A stretch of DNA of 26,847 nt from Acidobacteriota bacterium (GCA_003222375.1 QHVX01000035.1:555-27401); one strand, 5' to 3'; counted from the stretch's first letter, positions 1 through 8,120 are shown. Program-made: numbers and translations. The notes: generated by a model from the letters alone, not told the origin.

Positions 1-1566
1 GAACGCGTTATGCGAGTGACCAACCGATCGCCACCATAGCGTCGGCACTCCTCCGGGGGCCTGCTTCCATTCGACCTGCAGATTGGGCACGTCATACGGC
101 AGCTCAGCGGCACCTTCAACCGCGATGCTATCGACGCCGTTCTTGACGGCAAAAGACTCGAACGGCGTTCCGACCATGAACGACTGACAAACGACTCGAT
201 GCTGCCACGCGACCGGTTTACCGTCGGATCCGAGCGCGGCGGAGATCGAGTGGTACGCGGCGGGGCGGTAGTAACCGCCGCGAATGTCGTCCTCGCGGGT
301 CCAGATGACTTTGACGGGCGCCTTGACGGCTTTCGACGTTTGAACGGCTTCCTGCACGAAGTGACTGTCGGGAACAGCGCGGCGTCCGAAACCGCCGCCT
401 AACAACATCGTGTGGATCTTGACCTGTTGCGGTTTCAATCCGGCAGTCTGCGCGGCGATCATCTGCTCCATCGTTTGAAACTGCGTGCCGGTCCAGACAT
501 CGCAGCCGTCGGCGCGGACGTCGGCGACACAGTTGAGCGGCTCCATCGGCGCGTGCGCAAGGTAAGGAACCTCGTACTCCGCTTCCAGTTTCTTCGTGCC
601 CTGATTCATCGCTGCCGCTGCGTCGCCTTCTTTTTTCGCGACCACGCCCGATTCTTTTGCGAGCGCGGCATACTGCTCGCGCTGCGCATTGCTATCGAGT
701 GTCGCCAGCGAACCTTCGTCCCACTCGATCTGGAGCGCTTCGCGCCCGAGTTTCGCGGGCCAAAACCCCTCCGCCACCACCGCCACCCCTCGGTCGATCT
801 GCACGACGTCGCGCACGCCGGCGACGGCTTTCGCTTTGTCGGCATTAAAGCTTCGGACTTTGCCACCGAAGACAGGCGGCCGCGCGACGACGGCGACAAG
901 CATGTTCGGAACGGTGACATCGAGACCGAACATGCCTTTGCCGTTGATCTTCTCCGGCGTATCAAGGCGCCGGGTCGGCCTGCCGATCAGTTTGAAATCT
1001 TTCGGATCTTTCAGTGTGACGTTCTGCGGCGGCGTCATCGTCGACGCTTTCTCAGCCAATTGACCGTATGACAAGCGCCGCTTCGTCGCGTCGTGAATCA
1101 CGTATCCGTTTTGCGTGCGCAGGCTTGCCGGATCGACATTCCAGGTCGACGCCGCTGCCGCAACCAGCATCGCGCGCGCGGTCGCTCCCGCCTTTCGCAA
1201 GCGGTCGTACTCGGACCATGTGCTCGTGCTGCCGCCCGTCATCTGTATCCCGAAAACGGTGTGGTTGTACGCCGCGTCGACTGGCGCCGACTCCACGCGG
1301 ACCTTGCTCCAATCGGCATCTAATTCTTCCGCCACCAGCATTGGAAGAGCGGTGTAAACGCCTTGTCCCATTTCGGAGTGATTGACGATCACGGTCACCG
1401 AATCGTCGGTGCCGATCCGGATGAACGCGTTAGGCGCAAACGTTTTCTGTTGTGCGTTTGCGATCCGATTGCCGACTGGAAGATAAAGACCGATGAGAAG
1501 ACCGCCGCCCGCGGCCGCACCGGTTTTCAGAAAATCGCGACGGCTGAGATTGAGAATGTCGTTCAT
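1..1566 (-). CDS. Molybdopterin-binding large subunit of an IorB-type (isoquinoline 1-oxidoreductase/aldehyde oxidase) hydroxylase, 3' truncated by window edge
   Basis: The reading frame opens at ATG 1566 and stays open to base 1, giving 522 residues of a protein whose family is usually over 700 residues, so the C-terminus lies outside the window. The N-terminus carries a twin-arginine signal (SRRDFLKTG, Arg9-Arg10) followed by a Gly/Ala-rich hydrophobic stretch, which indicates export of the folded cofactor-loaded enzyme by Tat. Later segments such as HSEMGQGVYTALPMLVAEEL and the LLGGGFGRR glycine-rich loop are typical of the xanthine dehydrogenase/IorB Mo-cofactor subunits. It overlaps the upstream small subunit by ATGA, so the two are co-translated and should form the Mo/2Fe-2S hydroxylase that hydroxylates N-heterocycles or aldehydes in the periplasm. 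The substrate cannot be read from the sequence. No electron-acceptor cytochrome is visible in the part of the operon seen. Confidence 0.9.
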   Translation of the reverse strand, partial: MNDILNLSRRDFLKTGAAAGGGLLIGLYLPVGNRIANAQQKTFAPNAFIRIGTDDSVTVIVNHSEMGQGVYTALPMLVAEELDADWSKVRVESAPVDAAYNHTVFGIQMTGGSTSTWSEYDRLRKAGATARAMLVAAAASTWNVDPASLRTQNGYVIHDATKRRLSYGQLAEKASTMTPPQNVTLKDPKDFKLIGRPTRRLDTPEKINGKGMFGLDVTVPNMLVAVVARPPVFGGKVRSFNADKAKAVAGVRDVVQIDRGVAVVAEGFWPAKLGREALQIEWDEGSLATLDSNAQREQYAALAKESGVVAKKEGDAAAAMNQGTKKLEAEYEVPYLAHAPMEPLNCVADVRADGCDVWTGTQFQTMEQMIAAQTAGLKPQQVKIHTMLLGGGFGRRAVPDSHFVQEAVQTSKAVKAPVKVIWTREDDIRGGYYRPAAYHSISAALGSDGKPVAWQHRVVCQSFMVGTPFESFAVKNGVDSIAVEGAAELPYDVPNLQVEWKQAPGGVPTLWWRSVGHSHNAF

Positions 1567-2033
1567 TTCTCACCTCCGCCGGCTTTCATCTGCGCTGCCA
1601 GATGGATCGCGCTTCGGATGCGCTGATAGGTGCCGCAGCGGCAGATGTTGCCGCTCATGGCGTCATCGATGTCCGCGTCGGTCGGATGCGGGTTTTCGCG
1701 GAGCAGCACAGCGGCCGACATGATCTGGCCCGACTGGCAGTATCCGCACTGCGGGACATCCTTCTCGATCCACGCGCGCTGCAGCGGATGGCTGAGGTCG
1801 GAGGAGAGACCTTCGATGGTGGTGACTTCTTTGCCGGCCGCGCGTGAAACGGGAGTGACGCACGATCGGACCGCCTCGCCGTTGAGATGCACGGTGCACG
1901 CGCCGCACAGCGCCATCCCGCAGCCGAATTTCGTTCCGGTCAATCCGAGGTTTTCTCGAAGGACCCACAACAGCGGTGTATCGGGATTGACATCGACCGA
2001 CTGCGGTTTGCGGTTGACTCTCAGTTTGATCAT
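1563..2033 (-). CDS. 2Fe-2S small subunit of the IorA/CoxS type
   Basis: This 156-residue protein has the full two-cluster layout of molybdenum hydroxylase small subunits. Residues 1-75 form a plant-type ferredoxin domain with Cys38, Cys43, Cys46 and Cys58 (CGMALCGAC...C). Residues 80-150 form the [2Fe-2S]-binding helical domain with CGYC (Cys96, Cys99) and CRC (Cys131, Cys133). Length matches IorA-type subunits. It passes electrons from the Mo centre of the large subunit encoded next to it; the stop and the next start overlap as ATGA. The ATG at 2033 is preceded by GGAGG about 7 nt upstream, which supports this start. It has no signal peptide of its own, so it is probably carried through Tat by its partner, as is known for this enzyme class. 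Confidence 0.93.
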   Translation of the reverse strand: MIKLRVNRKPQSVDVNPDTPLLWVLRENLGLTGTKFGCGMALCGACTVHLNGEAVRSCVTPVSRAAGKEVTTIEGLSSDLSHPLQRAWIEKDVPQCGYCQSGQIMSAAVLLRENPHPTDADIDDAMSGNICRCGTYQRIRSAIHLAAQMKAGGGEK

Positions 2034-2070
2034 GGCCGGCCTCCGCGGTGATCAATATACTTCCGCGAGC

Positions 2071-2148
2071 TCATCGCCGCTCGTCCTCGCGTCCGACCAG
2101 GACCACAAAGACGAGCAGCGCTGAGGCAAGGCATCCGAGGATCAGCAT
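2071..2148 (-). CDS. Possible 25-residue hydrophobic micro-protein
   Basis: Between the DinB-like gene and the small hydroxylase subunit, an ATG at 2148 opens a frame encoding MLILGCLASALLVFVVLVGR followed by EDERR and TGA. It is one uninterrupted hydrophobic segment with a charged C-terminal tail, the shape of a single-pass small membrane protein. An AAAGG sits about 6 nt upstream of the ATG. It is on the same strand as its neighbours and ends 38 bp before the small-subunit start. A run this hydrophobic can occur by chance in a short frame, and I know no family for it. Conservation beside iorA-like genes would be the evidence for it. Confidence 0.25.
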   Translation of the reverse strand: MLILGCLASALLVFVVLVGREDERR

Positions 2149-2166
2149 GACCGACCTTTGAATGGA

Positions 2167-2667
2167 CTAGCGCGTTCGCAGCGGCGCCGTCTCGCGTGTC
2201 GGTCCGAACAACGATGGCGGCACACCGCCCGCCGCCCTGCACAGCACCACCAACTGTCCGCGATGGTGGATCTCGTGCAGGAGCGTGAAATCCCACAGAA
2301 CATCGCGCACGCGCACCGTCTGCCCGGTGAACATGGTGACGGATCGATCGAGGTCTTCAGGCTTTAGCTTTTGAACGCGAGCCACAGCGTCCCGATGCAC
2401 GCGCTCGAAACCGGGGCTCAACTCCGGAACGGTACGCGGCCTCGCGATCCCGGGCGGCTTCGGCTCAGGGGCGAGCTGTCCTCGCTCGATGCCGAATGTC
2501 CCATACGCCTCGACCTCGGCAAGATGCCATGCCATCTCGCCCAGCGATCGCGCCTCGGGATCGGGGCGGAAGTCGTAACCATCCTTTGGAAGCGCGTCGA
2601 GCAATTTGATCGTCTTGGCCGTTTCGCGTTCCCAAAGCTCGTTGAAAATTTCCAGCTCGTTCTTCAT
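2167..2667 (-). CDS. DinB-like metal-binding four-helix protein
   Basis: This 166-residue protein matches the DinB/YfiT-type fold: an N-terminal helix, His48 in the MAWHLAEVE helix, and a second motif HEIHHRGQL (His131, His134, His135). In this superfamily three histidines bind a divalent metal, and many members are thiol-dependent transferases or stress proteins. The His pattern is complete, so it is likely a metal-binding, probably active, member; the substrate is unknown. Its ATG at 2667 overlaps the stop of the outer-membrane factor gene (ATGA), making it the last gene of the TetR/ABC export operon. That position suggests a role in modifying or detoxifying the compound being exported, but this is inference. 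Confidence 0.85.
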   Translation of the reverse strand: MKNELEIFNELWERETAKTIKLLDALPKDGYDFRPDPEARSLGEMAWHLAEVEAYGTFGIERGQLAPEPKPPGIARPRTVPELSPGFERVHRDAVARVQKLKPEDLDRSVTMFTGQTVRVRDVLWDFTLLHEIHHRGQLVVLCRAAGGVPPSLFGPTRETAPLRTR

Positions 2668-3953
2668 GGAGTCGCTCCTCCGAGAGCCTTGTACACCGAA
2701 ATCGCGGAGACACCGACGCGCGTCTCCGCGGCCGCGAGACGATCTTCGCCGTCGCGCAATGTACGTTGCGCATCGAGCACCGCCAGGAAATTATCGAGAC
2801 CGGCGCGATAGCGTGAGTCCGCGAGGTCCACCGCCCGTGTTTCCGCTGCCACGGCGGCCGCCAGTCGATCCCGCTCGCGCTCATCGCGGCCGTAGCCTGC
2901 GAACGCATTCTCGACTTCTTCCATTCCTCGAAGAACGGTTTGATGGAACGCAGCATCGGCCTCATCGCGGCGCGCGCGGGCAGCATCGATTTGCGCATGC
3001 ACGCGTCCTCCGGTGAGCAGCGGCCAACGCAGCGCAGGACCAAACGACCAGTAGTTGCTGATCGAATGCAGAAGATCGGACGTGTTATCACTCCTGCGGC
3101 CGAAACCGCCGAACAACGAGACGCGCGGATAGAGGTCGGCGCGAGCGACGCCGATTCGCGCCGTTGCAGCGGCGAGCTCACGCTCGGCGCGCCGGACGTC
3201 CGGTCTTTGTTCAACGATCTCCAACGATGCACTCACAGACATCTGTGGTGTCGGAATCCGTGTATGCGCCGATAGACGGTCGACGAGCTCCTCCGGCTTG
3301 CGTCCGGTGAGCACTGCCAGGCGGCGCATCGCTGACGTCGATGCAAACTCCAGCGAGGGACGCGAGGCGAGAGTGTCCTCCAGCAGCGCTTCGCTGCGCG
3401 ATACGTCGAGGTCATTCGTCAGCCCTGCGCGCTGTCGCGCGCGAACAACGTCGAGCGTGTCGCGCAGAGTTTGAATCCGCGCATCGAGAACATCGAGCCG
3501 CTTCTGCGCTCCACGCAATTCGACGTAATTCCGCGCAACCTCGGCGATCAACGTGATCTCGACGTCGCGACGCTGCTCGTCAGTGGCCTGAACTTGTGCG
3601 ACCGCGGCCGCGACGTCGTGCCGGATGCCGCCGAAGAGATCGATCTCCCAGCCGGCGTCGAAGCCGGCGTCATACAGTTTTTGACGCCGATCGCCGAAAC
3701 CGGGAGCAGCGATGCTTCGCTCGAATTCGACGGCGCTCGCGTCACCAGCAAGCTGCGGTTTGCCGCGCGAAGCCGTGATCCCGCGCAGCGCGCGCTCCTC
3801 GCGGACCCGCGTTGCAGCGACGCGCAGATCGAGATTGTTCGCCACCGCATCGCGAATCAGGGAATCGAGAATCGGATCACTGACCGGCAACTGGGCACCG
3901 GCAAGTGGAGCACCGAGCAGAACGATGAACAGTGCGACCGCATGTCTTCTCAT
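2664..3953 (-). CDS. TolC/NodT-type outer-membrane efflux factor
   Basis: The 429-residue product begins with a signal peptide (MRRHAVALFIVLLGAPLAGA, cleavage near AGA-Q) and then shows the two-fold repeated coiled-coil architecture of outer-membrane factors. Diagnostic segments are the LRVAATRVREERA helix, GWEIDLFGGIRHDV, VARNYVELRGAQKRL, the RPDVRRAERELAAATARIGVARADLYP block and WPLLTGGRVHAQIDAARAR. There is no lipobox cysteine, so unlike many NodT proteins it is probably not a lipoprotein. It should form the trimeric channel of a tripartite exporter with the membrane fusion protein, permease and ATPase encoded just upstream. It is translationally coupled on both sides by ATGA overlaps. It is somewhat shorter than typical 450-490-residue members, but no segment is obviously missing. 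Confidence 0.93.
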   Translation of the reverse strand: MRRHAVALFIVLLGAPLAGAQLPVSDPILDSLIRDAVANNLDLRVAATRVREERALRGITASRGKPQLAGDASAVEFERSIAAPGFGDRRQKLYDAGFDAGWEIDLFGGIRHDVAAAVAQVQATDEQRRDVEITLIAEVARNYVELRGAQKRLDVLDARIQTLRDTLDVVRARQRAGLTNDLDVSRSEALLEDTLASRPSLEFASTSAMRRLAVLTGRKPEELVDRLSAHTRIPTPQMSVSASLEIVEQRPDVRRAERELAAATARIGVARADLYPRVSLFGGFGRRSDNTSDLLHSISNYWSFGPALRWPLLTGGRVHAQIDAARARRDEADAAFHQTVLRGMEEVENAFAGYGRDERERDRLAAAVAAETRAVDLADSRYRAGLDNFLAVLDAQRTLRDGEDRLAAAETRVGVSAISVYKALGGATP

Positions 3954-4885
3954 GAGTGACCCTCGATAAAGACGTCCATCTGCTGACCGACGAAGAAACG
4001 CGGATCGGAGCGCTGGATCTCGTAAAGAACCTGGAGAACACGGGTGTCGACGCGCTCTGCGCTGTCGCCGGTCAGCGATCGCTTTGGAACGACGAGCGGC
4101 TCGATGCGCACGAAACGAAGCGGCGATCGGATCGATGCATCGCCGCGCAGCGCGGCGGTGGCGGCTGCTTGCGGACGCACGCGTGCTGCTTCGTGTTCAT
4201 CGACGTCGACGCGCACGTACAACGGCTTGATGTTGCCAAGGATGATGAGAGGATCCGCAAGCGCTCCCGCCGAGGCGAACTCGCCCGGCCGAACGTCGAC
4301 CTTGAGGATGGTTCCCGCGATCGGCGCGCGAACCGTGCTGCGATCGATCTCCACCTGCACGCGATCGCGCCCGGCCTCGGCCGCTTTGACCGTCGCCCGC
4401 GCTTGGGCGAGCCGCGCCTCGGCTGTCGCTACGGCGTAGTGGCGCCGCTGCACGTCGTCTTCGCTGACGGCGCGCTTGTCGCGAACAGCGAGAACGAGAT
4501 CGAGTTGCTGTTTCGTGTCGCCGACCGTCGCTTCGGCCACGCCTACGCCGGTCCGGGCAACGTCGAGCGCAGCGCTGGCGTCGGCAAGCGATGCTCGGAG
4601 ATGACGTGTCTCGAGCCTGAAGAGCGGCGCGCCCTCGGCGACATCCTCGCCCGCGCGCACGAGCACCTCATCGACGATGCCCGAGAGATGCGAGCCGACG
4701 CGGATGTTCTCGCTGCTCGATTCGATCAGGCCGACCGCGGCGACCGTGTGCTGAAACTCCGATACGGGTGGCGGTGCGGGCGGGTTCGTCGCTTTGCGCC
4801 TCGGCTGCATGGCGAACACGGCGGCAGCGGCAACGATTGCCACGATGGTCGCGAGAATGGGAAGAGATTTAATCGGTTTTTTCAT
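3950..4885 (-). CDS. Periplasmic membrane fusion protein (HlyD/MacA/DevB type) of an ABC exporter
   Basis: The 311-residue protein has an N-terminal membrane anchor (about residues 7-26, ILATIVAIVAAAAVFAM), a lipoyl-like half (VAAVGLIESSSENIRVGSHL, then GIVDEVLVRAGEDVAEGAPL), an alpha-helical hairpin rich in Ala/Arg/Glu (about 100-180), the second lipoyl half (STVRAPIAGTILKVDVRPGE) and a beta-barrel region. This order is that of RND/ABC membrane fusion proteins. It links the inner-membrane permease to the outer-membrane factor. It overlaps the ATPase gene upstream and the outer-membrane factor downstream by ATGA. At 311 residues it is short for MacA and closer to DevB-type adaptors that pair with DevC/DevA. 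The cargo is not evident from the sequence. Confidence 0.9.
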   Translation of the reverse strand: MKKPIKSLPILATIVAIVAAAAVFAMQPRRKATNPPAPPPVSEFQHTVAAVGLIESSSENIRVGSHLSGIVDEVLVRAGEDVAEGAPLFRLETRHLRASLADASAALDVARTGVGVAEATVGDTKQQLDLVLAVRDKRAVSEDDVQRRHYAVATAEARLAQARATVKAAEAGRDRVQVEIDRSTVRAPIAGTILKVDVRPGEFASAGALADPLIILGNIKPLYVRVDVDEHEAARVRPQAAATAALRGDASIRSPLRFVRIEPLVVPKRSLTGDSAERVDTRVLQVLYEIQRSDPRFFVGQQMDVFIEGHS

Positions 4886-5544
4886 GAGACCTCCGCGACA
4901 GCCGGACGCTCTTCGATTTGAGTGATGCGGCCGTCATCCATGTAGGCGATGCGATCGCCGAATTCGAGTACTCGAGTGTCGTGCGTGACGACGACGACTG
5001 CTCGATCGGGGCTGAGGGCATGTTGGGCGAGCAGGGCCATCACTGCATCGCCGGTTTTGTGATCGAGCGCCGCGGTCGGCTCATCGCAGATCACGAGCTT
5101 GGGGTCGTGCACCAGCGCGCGCGCGAGCGCGACGCGCTGTTGCTGTCCGCCGGAGAGCTCCGACGGCAAAGCCATCATTCGCGACGCGAGGCCGACCGTC
5201 TCGAGCAGCGCCGCCGCCCGCTCCTCAGCGGCCTTGCGGGGAATGCCGTTGGCAATCAACGGCACTGCAACGTTCTCCACCGCGTTCAAAGCGGGCAGCA
5301 GGTTGTATTGCTGAAACAGAAAGCCGATGTTCTGGCGGCGGAAGCGGAGACGCTCAGCATTCGAGAGCGCTCCCATATCCGAGTCGAGCACATGCAGCGA
5401 TCCCTCATCGTGATCGAGCAGACCGGCGACGACCGATAACAACGTCGTTTTGCCGGAGCCGCTCGGGCCGACGACGAACGTCAGCTCGCCGAAGCGAGCC
5501 TCGAAATCGGTTTCACGCAGGGCTTCGACTCGCGTCTCTCCGCT
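4882..5544 (-). CDS. ABC exporter ATPase (DevA/LolD/MacB type), 5' end damaged and start codon unresolved
   Basis: The frame encodes a complete nucleotide-binding core: Walker A GPSGSGKTT (about 5469-5443), Q-loop FLFQQYNLLP, signature LSGGQQQRVALARAL, Walker B KLVICDEPTAALD and H-loop VVVTHDT. It powers the FtsX-type permease encoded directly upstream. The start is abnormal. The first ATG/GTG/TTG in frame is TTG 5442, at the end of Walker A, so it cannot be the real start. Upstream the frame stays open into the permease gene with no canonical start. A ribosome site AAGGAG and a GTG reading Val-Ser-Ile-Lys (5554) sit just before it, but one nucleotide out of frame. Relatives carry about 15-20 residues, including the adenine-stacking aromatic residue, between such an opening and the SGETRVEAL segment. 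I infer a short out-of-frame deletion or an assembly error here. Coordinates start at SGETRVEAL. Confidence is for the family call. Confidence 0.8.
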   Translation of the reverse strand, partial: SGETRVEALRETDFEARFGELTFVVGPSGSGKTTLLSVVAGLLDHDEGSLHVLDSDMGALSNAERLRFRRQNIGFLFQQYNLLPALNAVENVAVPLIANGIPRKAAEERAAALLETVGLASRMMALPSELSGGQQQRVALARALVHDPKLVICDEPTAALDHKTGDAVMALLAQHALSPDRAVVVVTHDTRVLEFGDRIAYMDDGRITQIEERPAVAEVS

Positions 5545-5557
5545 TGATTGACACTCC

Positions 5558-6697
5558 TTACGAACGGAACACAGTCGCGGCTTCGAGTTTCAGCACCCGG
5601 CGGATGCTCAGCCAGCTCGCGATCAGGACCACGAACACGATGCACGCCGCAGCGATGGCGACGCTTTGCCACAACAGAATCAGACCGCGCGTCGCGATCT
5701 TGTGCAGGAAGATCTCGACAAACGTGACTTCCATGCCGGTGCCGATTGCAAATCCGATCGCTCCGGCATTGAGCGCCTGCAGCAGGATCATCCCGACCAA
5801 AGTGCGATCGGCGACGCCGATGGCCTTCAGCGTGCCGAACTGCCGCAGATTGTCGATGGTGAAGAGATAGAACGTCTGGCCCGCGACGACGGTGCCGACG
5901 ACCAGCGCGATGAAAATCGTGATCCCGAAGTTGACCGGGATTCCGGTGTTCTTGAGGTAGTAGCGAATGCAGTCCCAGCGAAACTGATCGGTCGTCCGGG
6001 CGCGAAGGCCGGTCGCGTTCTCGATGCGGCTACTGAGTTGTTCCGGCGTGATGCCCGCCGACGGCTGCGCCAGGACGTACGAGAGCTGCTTGCGTTCCTG
6101 TCCCTGAAACTGCACGGCTTCGCTGTAGCGTGCGTGCATGATTGGAAGGCTGAGGAAGGATGCCGCGGCATCCGAGATTCCGACGATTGTGACGCGGTGA
6201 TCGTTCAGCTCGATCGTGCGCCCGAGGCGTTCCGGCTCGCCGGGGTAGAGGAGTTGATAGCCGGCGCGGTCGACGATCACGCCGTCGGGCTTCTGCAGAT
6301 CCTCCCAGCGGCCTAACAGCATCTTGCGCGGCGCGCCGACGAGCGTGTCGTCGTCGATGCCGATCATCGTGGTGGCGGCGTATTTGCCGCTTTCCGTTTT
6401 CGCGATCGGGTTGCCCTTGAAAAGGCGAACGGCCCATGCCACGCCCGCGACGCCGCGCACGCGCAGCAGATCGGTGTCCTTGAGCGCCTTGGTCTGCTCG
6501 AAGTACTCGGTCTTCGGATCCATCACCCACACCGACGCCTCGGTCACATCGGAAATCTGATTCCCGGTGCGGCGAAGAATTCCGGCGAAGATCGAGGACT
6601 GGTTTTGCAGCAGAAACGTGCAGAAGGCGATGGCGAAGACAAGGCCGAGGTACTTCGATCGATCAGCGGTCAGCATGCGTAAGGCGATGAATCTCAT
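5558..6697 (-). CDS. FtsX/MacB-type ABC transporter permease (DevC-like)
   Basis: The 379-residue protein starts with a cytoplasmic amphipathic region and TM1 (about residues 16-36), continues with a large periplasmic domain (about 40-255), and ends with three TM segments (about 255-280, 305-330 and 340-365). That is the four-TM plan of FtsX-family exporters, which work by a mechanotransmission cycle rather than a transport tunnel. The segment TFYLFTIDNLRQFGTLKAIG is a typical FtsX-domain signature. Its start overlaps the dehydrogenase stop by ATGA, and the ATPase follows immediately. The size and partners resemble the DevBCA exporter, which exports glycolipids in cyanobacteria. The substrate here is unknown. 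Confidence 0.9.
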   Translation of the reverse strand: MRFIALRMLTADRSKYLGLVFAIAFCTFLLQNQSSIFAGILRRTGNQISDVTEASVWVMDPKTEYFEQTKALKDTDLLRVRGVAGVAWAVRLFKGNPIAKTESGKYAATTMIGIDDDTLVGAPRKMLLGRWEDLQKPDGVIVDRAGYQLLYPGEPERLGRTIELNDHRVTIVGISDAAASFLSLPIMHARYSEAVQFQGQERKQLSYVLAQPSAGITPEQLSSRIENATGLRARTTDQFRWDCIRYYLKNTGIPVNFGITIFIALVVGTVVAGQTFYLFTIDNLRQFGTLKAIGVADRTLVGMILLQALNAGAIGFAIGTGMEVTFVEIFLHKIATRGLILLWQSVAIAAACIVFVVLIASWLSIRRVLKLEAATVFRS

Positions 6698-7488
6698 GAT
6701 GCGACTCCAAATGTTTTTCTCACTCCACGATCGACCAGCCCGGCAGGGGCAATCGATCGCAATACGCGAAGCAGCCGCGCATTCGCACCCACCTGGTAGT
6801 GCAGGGCGGGCGTCCGGGCGGTGGCGGCGCGGGCGACGACATCCGCGACGGCGGCCGGATCGGCGCCGTGTTTGATGTGCTCCTCAATGCTTGCGGCGGC
6901 GCGCTCGCGGTCCATGTTGTATTCAGAGACCGGATGGCCGTTTCCGTTGTGACGGCTGAGATTCGTTCGGGTGAATCCCGGCTCGACGACGATCACGCGC
7001 ACTCCGAAATTGCGGACCTCGTGATCGAGCGACTCGGAGTAACCCTCCACCGCATGCTTCGTCGCGGCATAGACGCTCATGAACGGCGCGGGCAGGAAGC
7101 CGAGGACGGAGCTGATATTAATGATGCGGCCGGAGCGCTGCGCGCGCATCGCCGGAAGGACAGCCTGCGTCATGCGCATGACGCCGAAGAAATTCGTATC
7201 AAAGAGATCACGCGCTTCCTCAGGTGTTGTCTCTTCAGCGGCGCTGACCATTGCGACGCCAGCGCTGTTGACCAGCACGTCGATCCGCCCGGCGGTTTCG
7301 AAGACTGAGGCCACAGCCTCCTCGACAGAATCGCGATCGCGGACATCAACGCGAACGAGCTCGATGTTCTCGTGCGGAGCGACGGCCTCTCGCACGGTTC
7401 CGAACGTTCGATATCCGTCCTGTGCCAGCCGGACAGCCGTGGCCCGGCCAATTCCCGACGAAACTCCGGTGACGAGTGCTACTTTCAT
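6694..7488 (-). CDS. Short-chain dehydrogenase/reductase (SDR)
   Basis: This is a classical SDR of 264 residues. It has TGVSSGIG (residues 7-14) for NAD(P) binding, NSAGVA (about 75-80), a catalytic Ser in INISS (about 126-127) and YAATK (Tyr140, Lys144). The ATG at 7488 is preceded by AAGGAG at 7499-7494 with ideal spacing. It is the first structural gene after tetR and is followed with an ATGA overlap by the permease. A 20-bp palindrome covers the sequence directly upstream, so it is probably a direct target of the TetR protein. A dehydrogenase at the head of an export operon suggests modification of the exported small molecule or lipid, which is inference. Substrate and cofactor preference (NADH or NADPH) are not resolved. 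Confidence 0.92.
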   Translation of the reverse strand: MKVALVTGVSSGIGRATAVRLAQDGYRTFGTVREAVAPHENIELVRVDVRDRDSVEEAVASVFETAGRIDVLVNSAGVAMVSAAEETTPEEARDLFDTNFFGVMRMTQAVLPAMRAQRSGRIINISSVLGFLPAPFMSVYAATKHAVEGYSESLDHEVRNFGVRVIVVEPGFTRTNLSRHNGNGHPVSEYNMDRERAAASIEEHIKHGADPAAVADVVARAATARTPALHYQVGANARLLRVLRSIAPAGLVDRGVRKTFGVAS

Positions 7489-7499
7489 CGTCTCTCCTT

Positions 7500-7519
7500 G
7501 AGATGATAGTTATCATCTC
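7500..7519. promoter_or_regulatory. Operator palindrome upstream of the SDR-ABC operon (probable TetR site O2)
   Basis: GAGATGATAGTTATCATCTC is a perfect inverted repeat: two 9-bp arms separated by 2 bp. It lies 11 bp upstream of the SDR ATG, immediately before the ribosome-binding site. It matches the palindrome in front of tetR at 16 of 20 positions, including all outer bases. Paired near-identical sites flanking a tetR gene are the usual sign of autoregulation plus operon control. Confidence 0.8.
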
Positions 7520-7535
7520 TTTGTAGAAAAAAATT

Positions 7536-8120
7536 TTACGTCTCTCTCGCGAAGGCCTCGATGTAAATCCGACGGCCGGCGCTCAGGATGCGCCGGCGCA
7601 GGTCCTCGTCCGACACTGCCCGCGCAACACTGAGCGTGCCCGACATTCCCGAAAAGAGGATGCCGGCTTTGCGGCGGCGCTCTTCTTCCGTCTCTCCGGT
7701 CATGTATCGGGCCATGGTGGCTGTCGCCCGCTGAATCGCCCGATCGAATGCCGCGCGAATCGCGCGTGGCTGGCGGGCGATTTCCGAGGCAAGAGCCGCA
7801 ACGGGACAGCCCCCTGCGGGATCGGCACAATGCTGGTCGCTGAGATAGATTTCGATGATGGCCTCCAGCTCGTGCCCGGAAGGCGCCCCAGCGATCGCTG
7901 CAGTCATCCTGGCTCGCATGTCTTCGAAACCCTTCGTCAGCGCTGCTTCGAACAGCTCGTCTTTGCTCTTGAAGTGACGATAGAAGCCGCCATGGGTCAT
8001 CTTCAGAGTCTTCATCAGCTGACCGATGCCGACAGCCGCGCCTGCGCGCCGAAAACGGCGCGAAGCCGTGTGAACGATGCGCTCGCGCGTCTCCTGTTTA
8101 TGCTCGGCTGGGTAACGCAT
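7536..8120 (-). CDS. TetR/AcrR-family transcriptional repressor
   Basis: The 194-residue protein (counting from ATG 8120, MRYPAEHKQETRERI) has the TetR N-terminal helix-turn-helix: IVHTASRRFRRAGAAVGIGQ, then LMKTLKMTHGGFYRHFKSKD, then ELFEAAL. The C-terminal ligand domain contains CADPAGGCPVAALASEIARQ, a stretch typical of a TetR subgroup with a C-x6-C pair. An earlier in-frame ATG at 8141 lies inside the operator palindrome and overlaps the predicted -10 region, so I reject it. With the 8120 start the transcript would be almost leaderless. It heads the operon running to the DinB-like gene, with a second operator between it and the dehydrogenase. It probably represses both itself and the exporter until a small ligand binds; the ligand is unknown. 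Confidence 0.9.
   Translation of the reverse strand: MRYPAEHKQETRERIVHTASRRFRRAGAAVGIGQLMKTLKMTHGGFYRHFKSKDELFEAALTKGFEDMRARMTAAIAGAPSGHELEAIIEIYLSDQHCADPAGGCPVAALASEIARQPRAIRAAFDRAIQRATATMARYMTGETEEERRRKAGILFSGMSGTLSVARAVSDEDLRRRILSAGRRIYIEAFARET

Noticed and set aside
412..1071. 219-codon + strand frame
   Set aside because: Antisense to the Mo-hydroxylase large subunit, low-complexity Arg/His-rich translation, no family resemblance.
3956..4921. 321-codon + strand frame
   Set aside because: Mirror of the membrane fusion protein gene; the minus-strand reading is clearly the real gene.
4882..5442. TTG 5442 as ATPase start
   Set aside because: It would remove Walker A, while the upstream in-frame DNA encodes a perfect Walker A.
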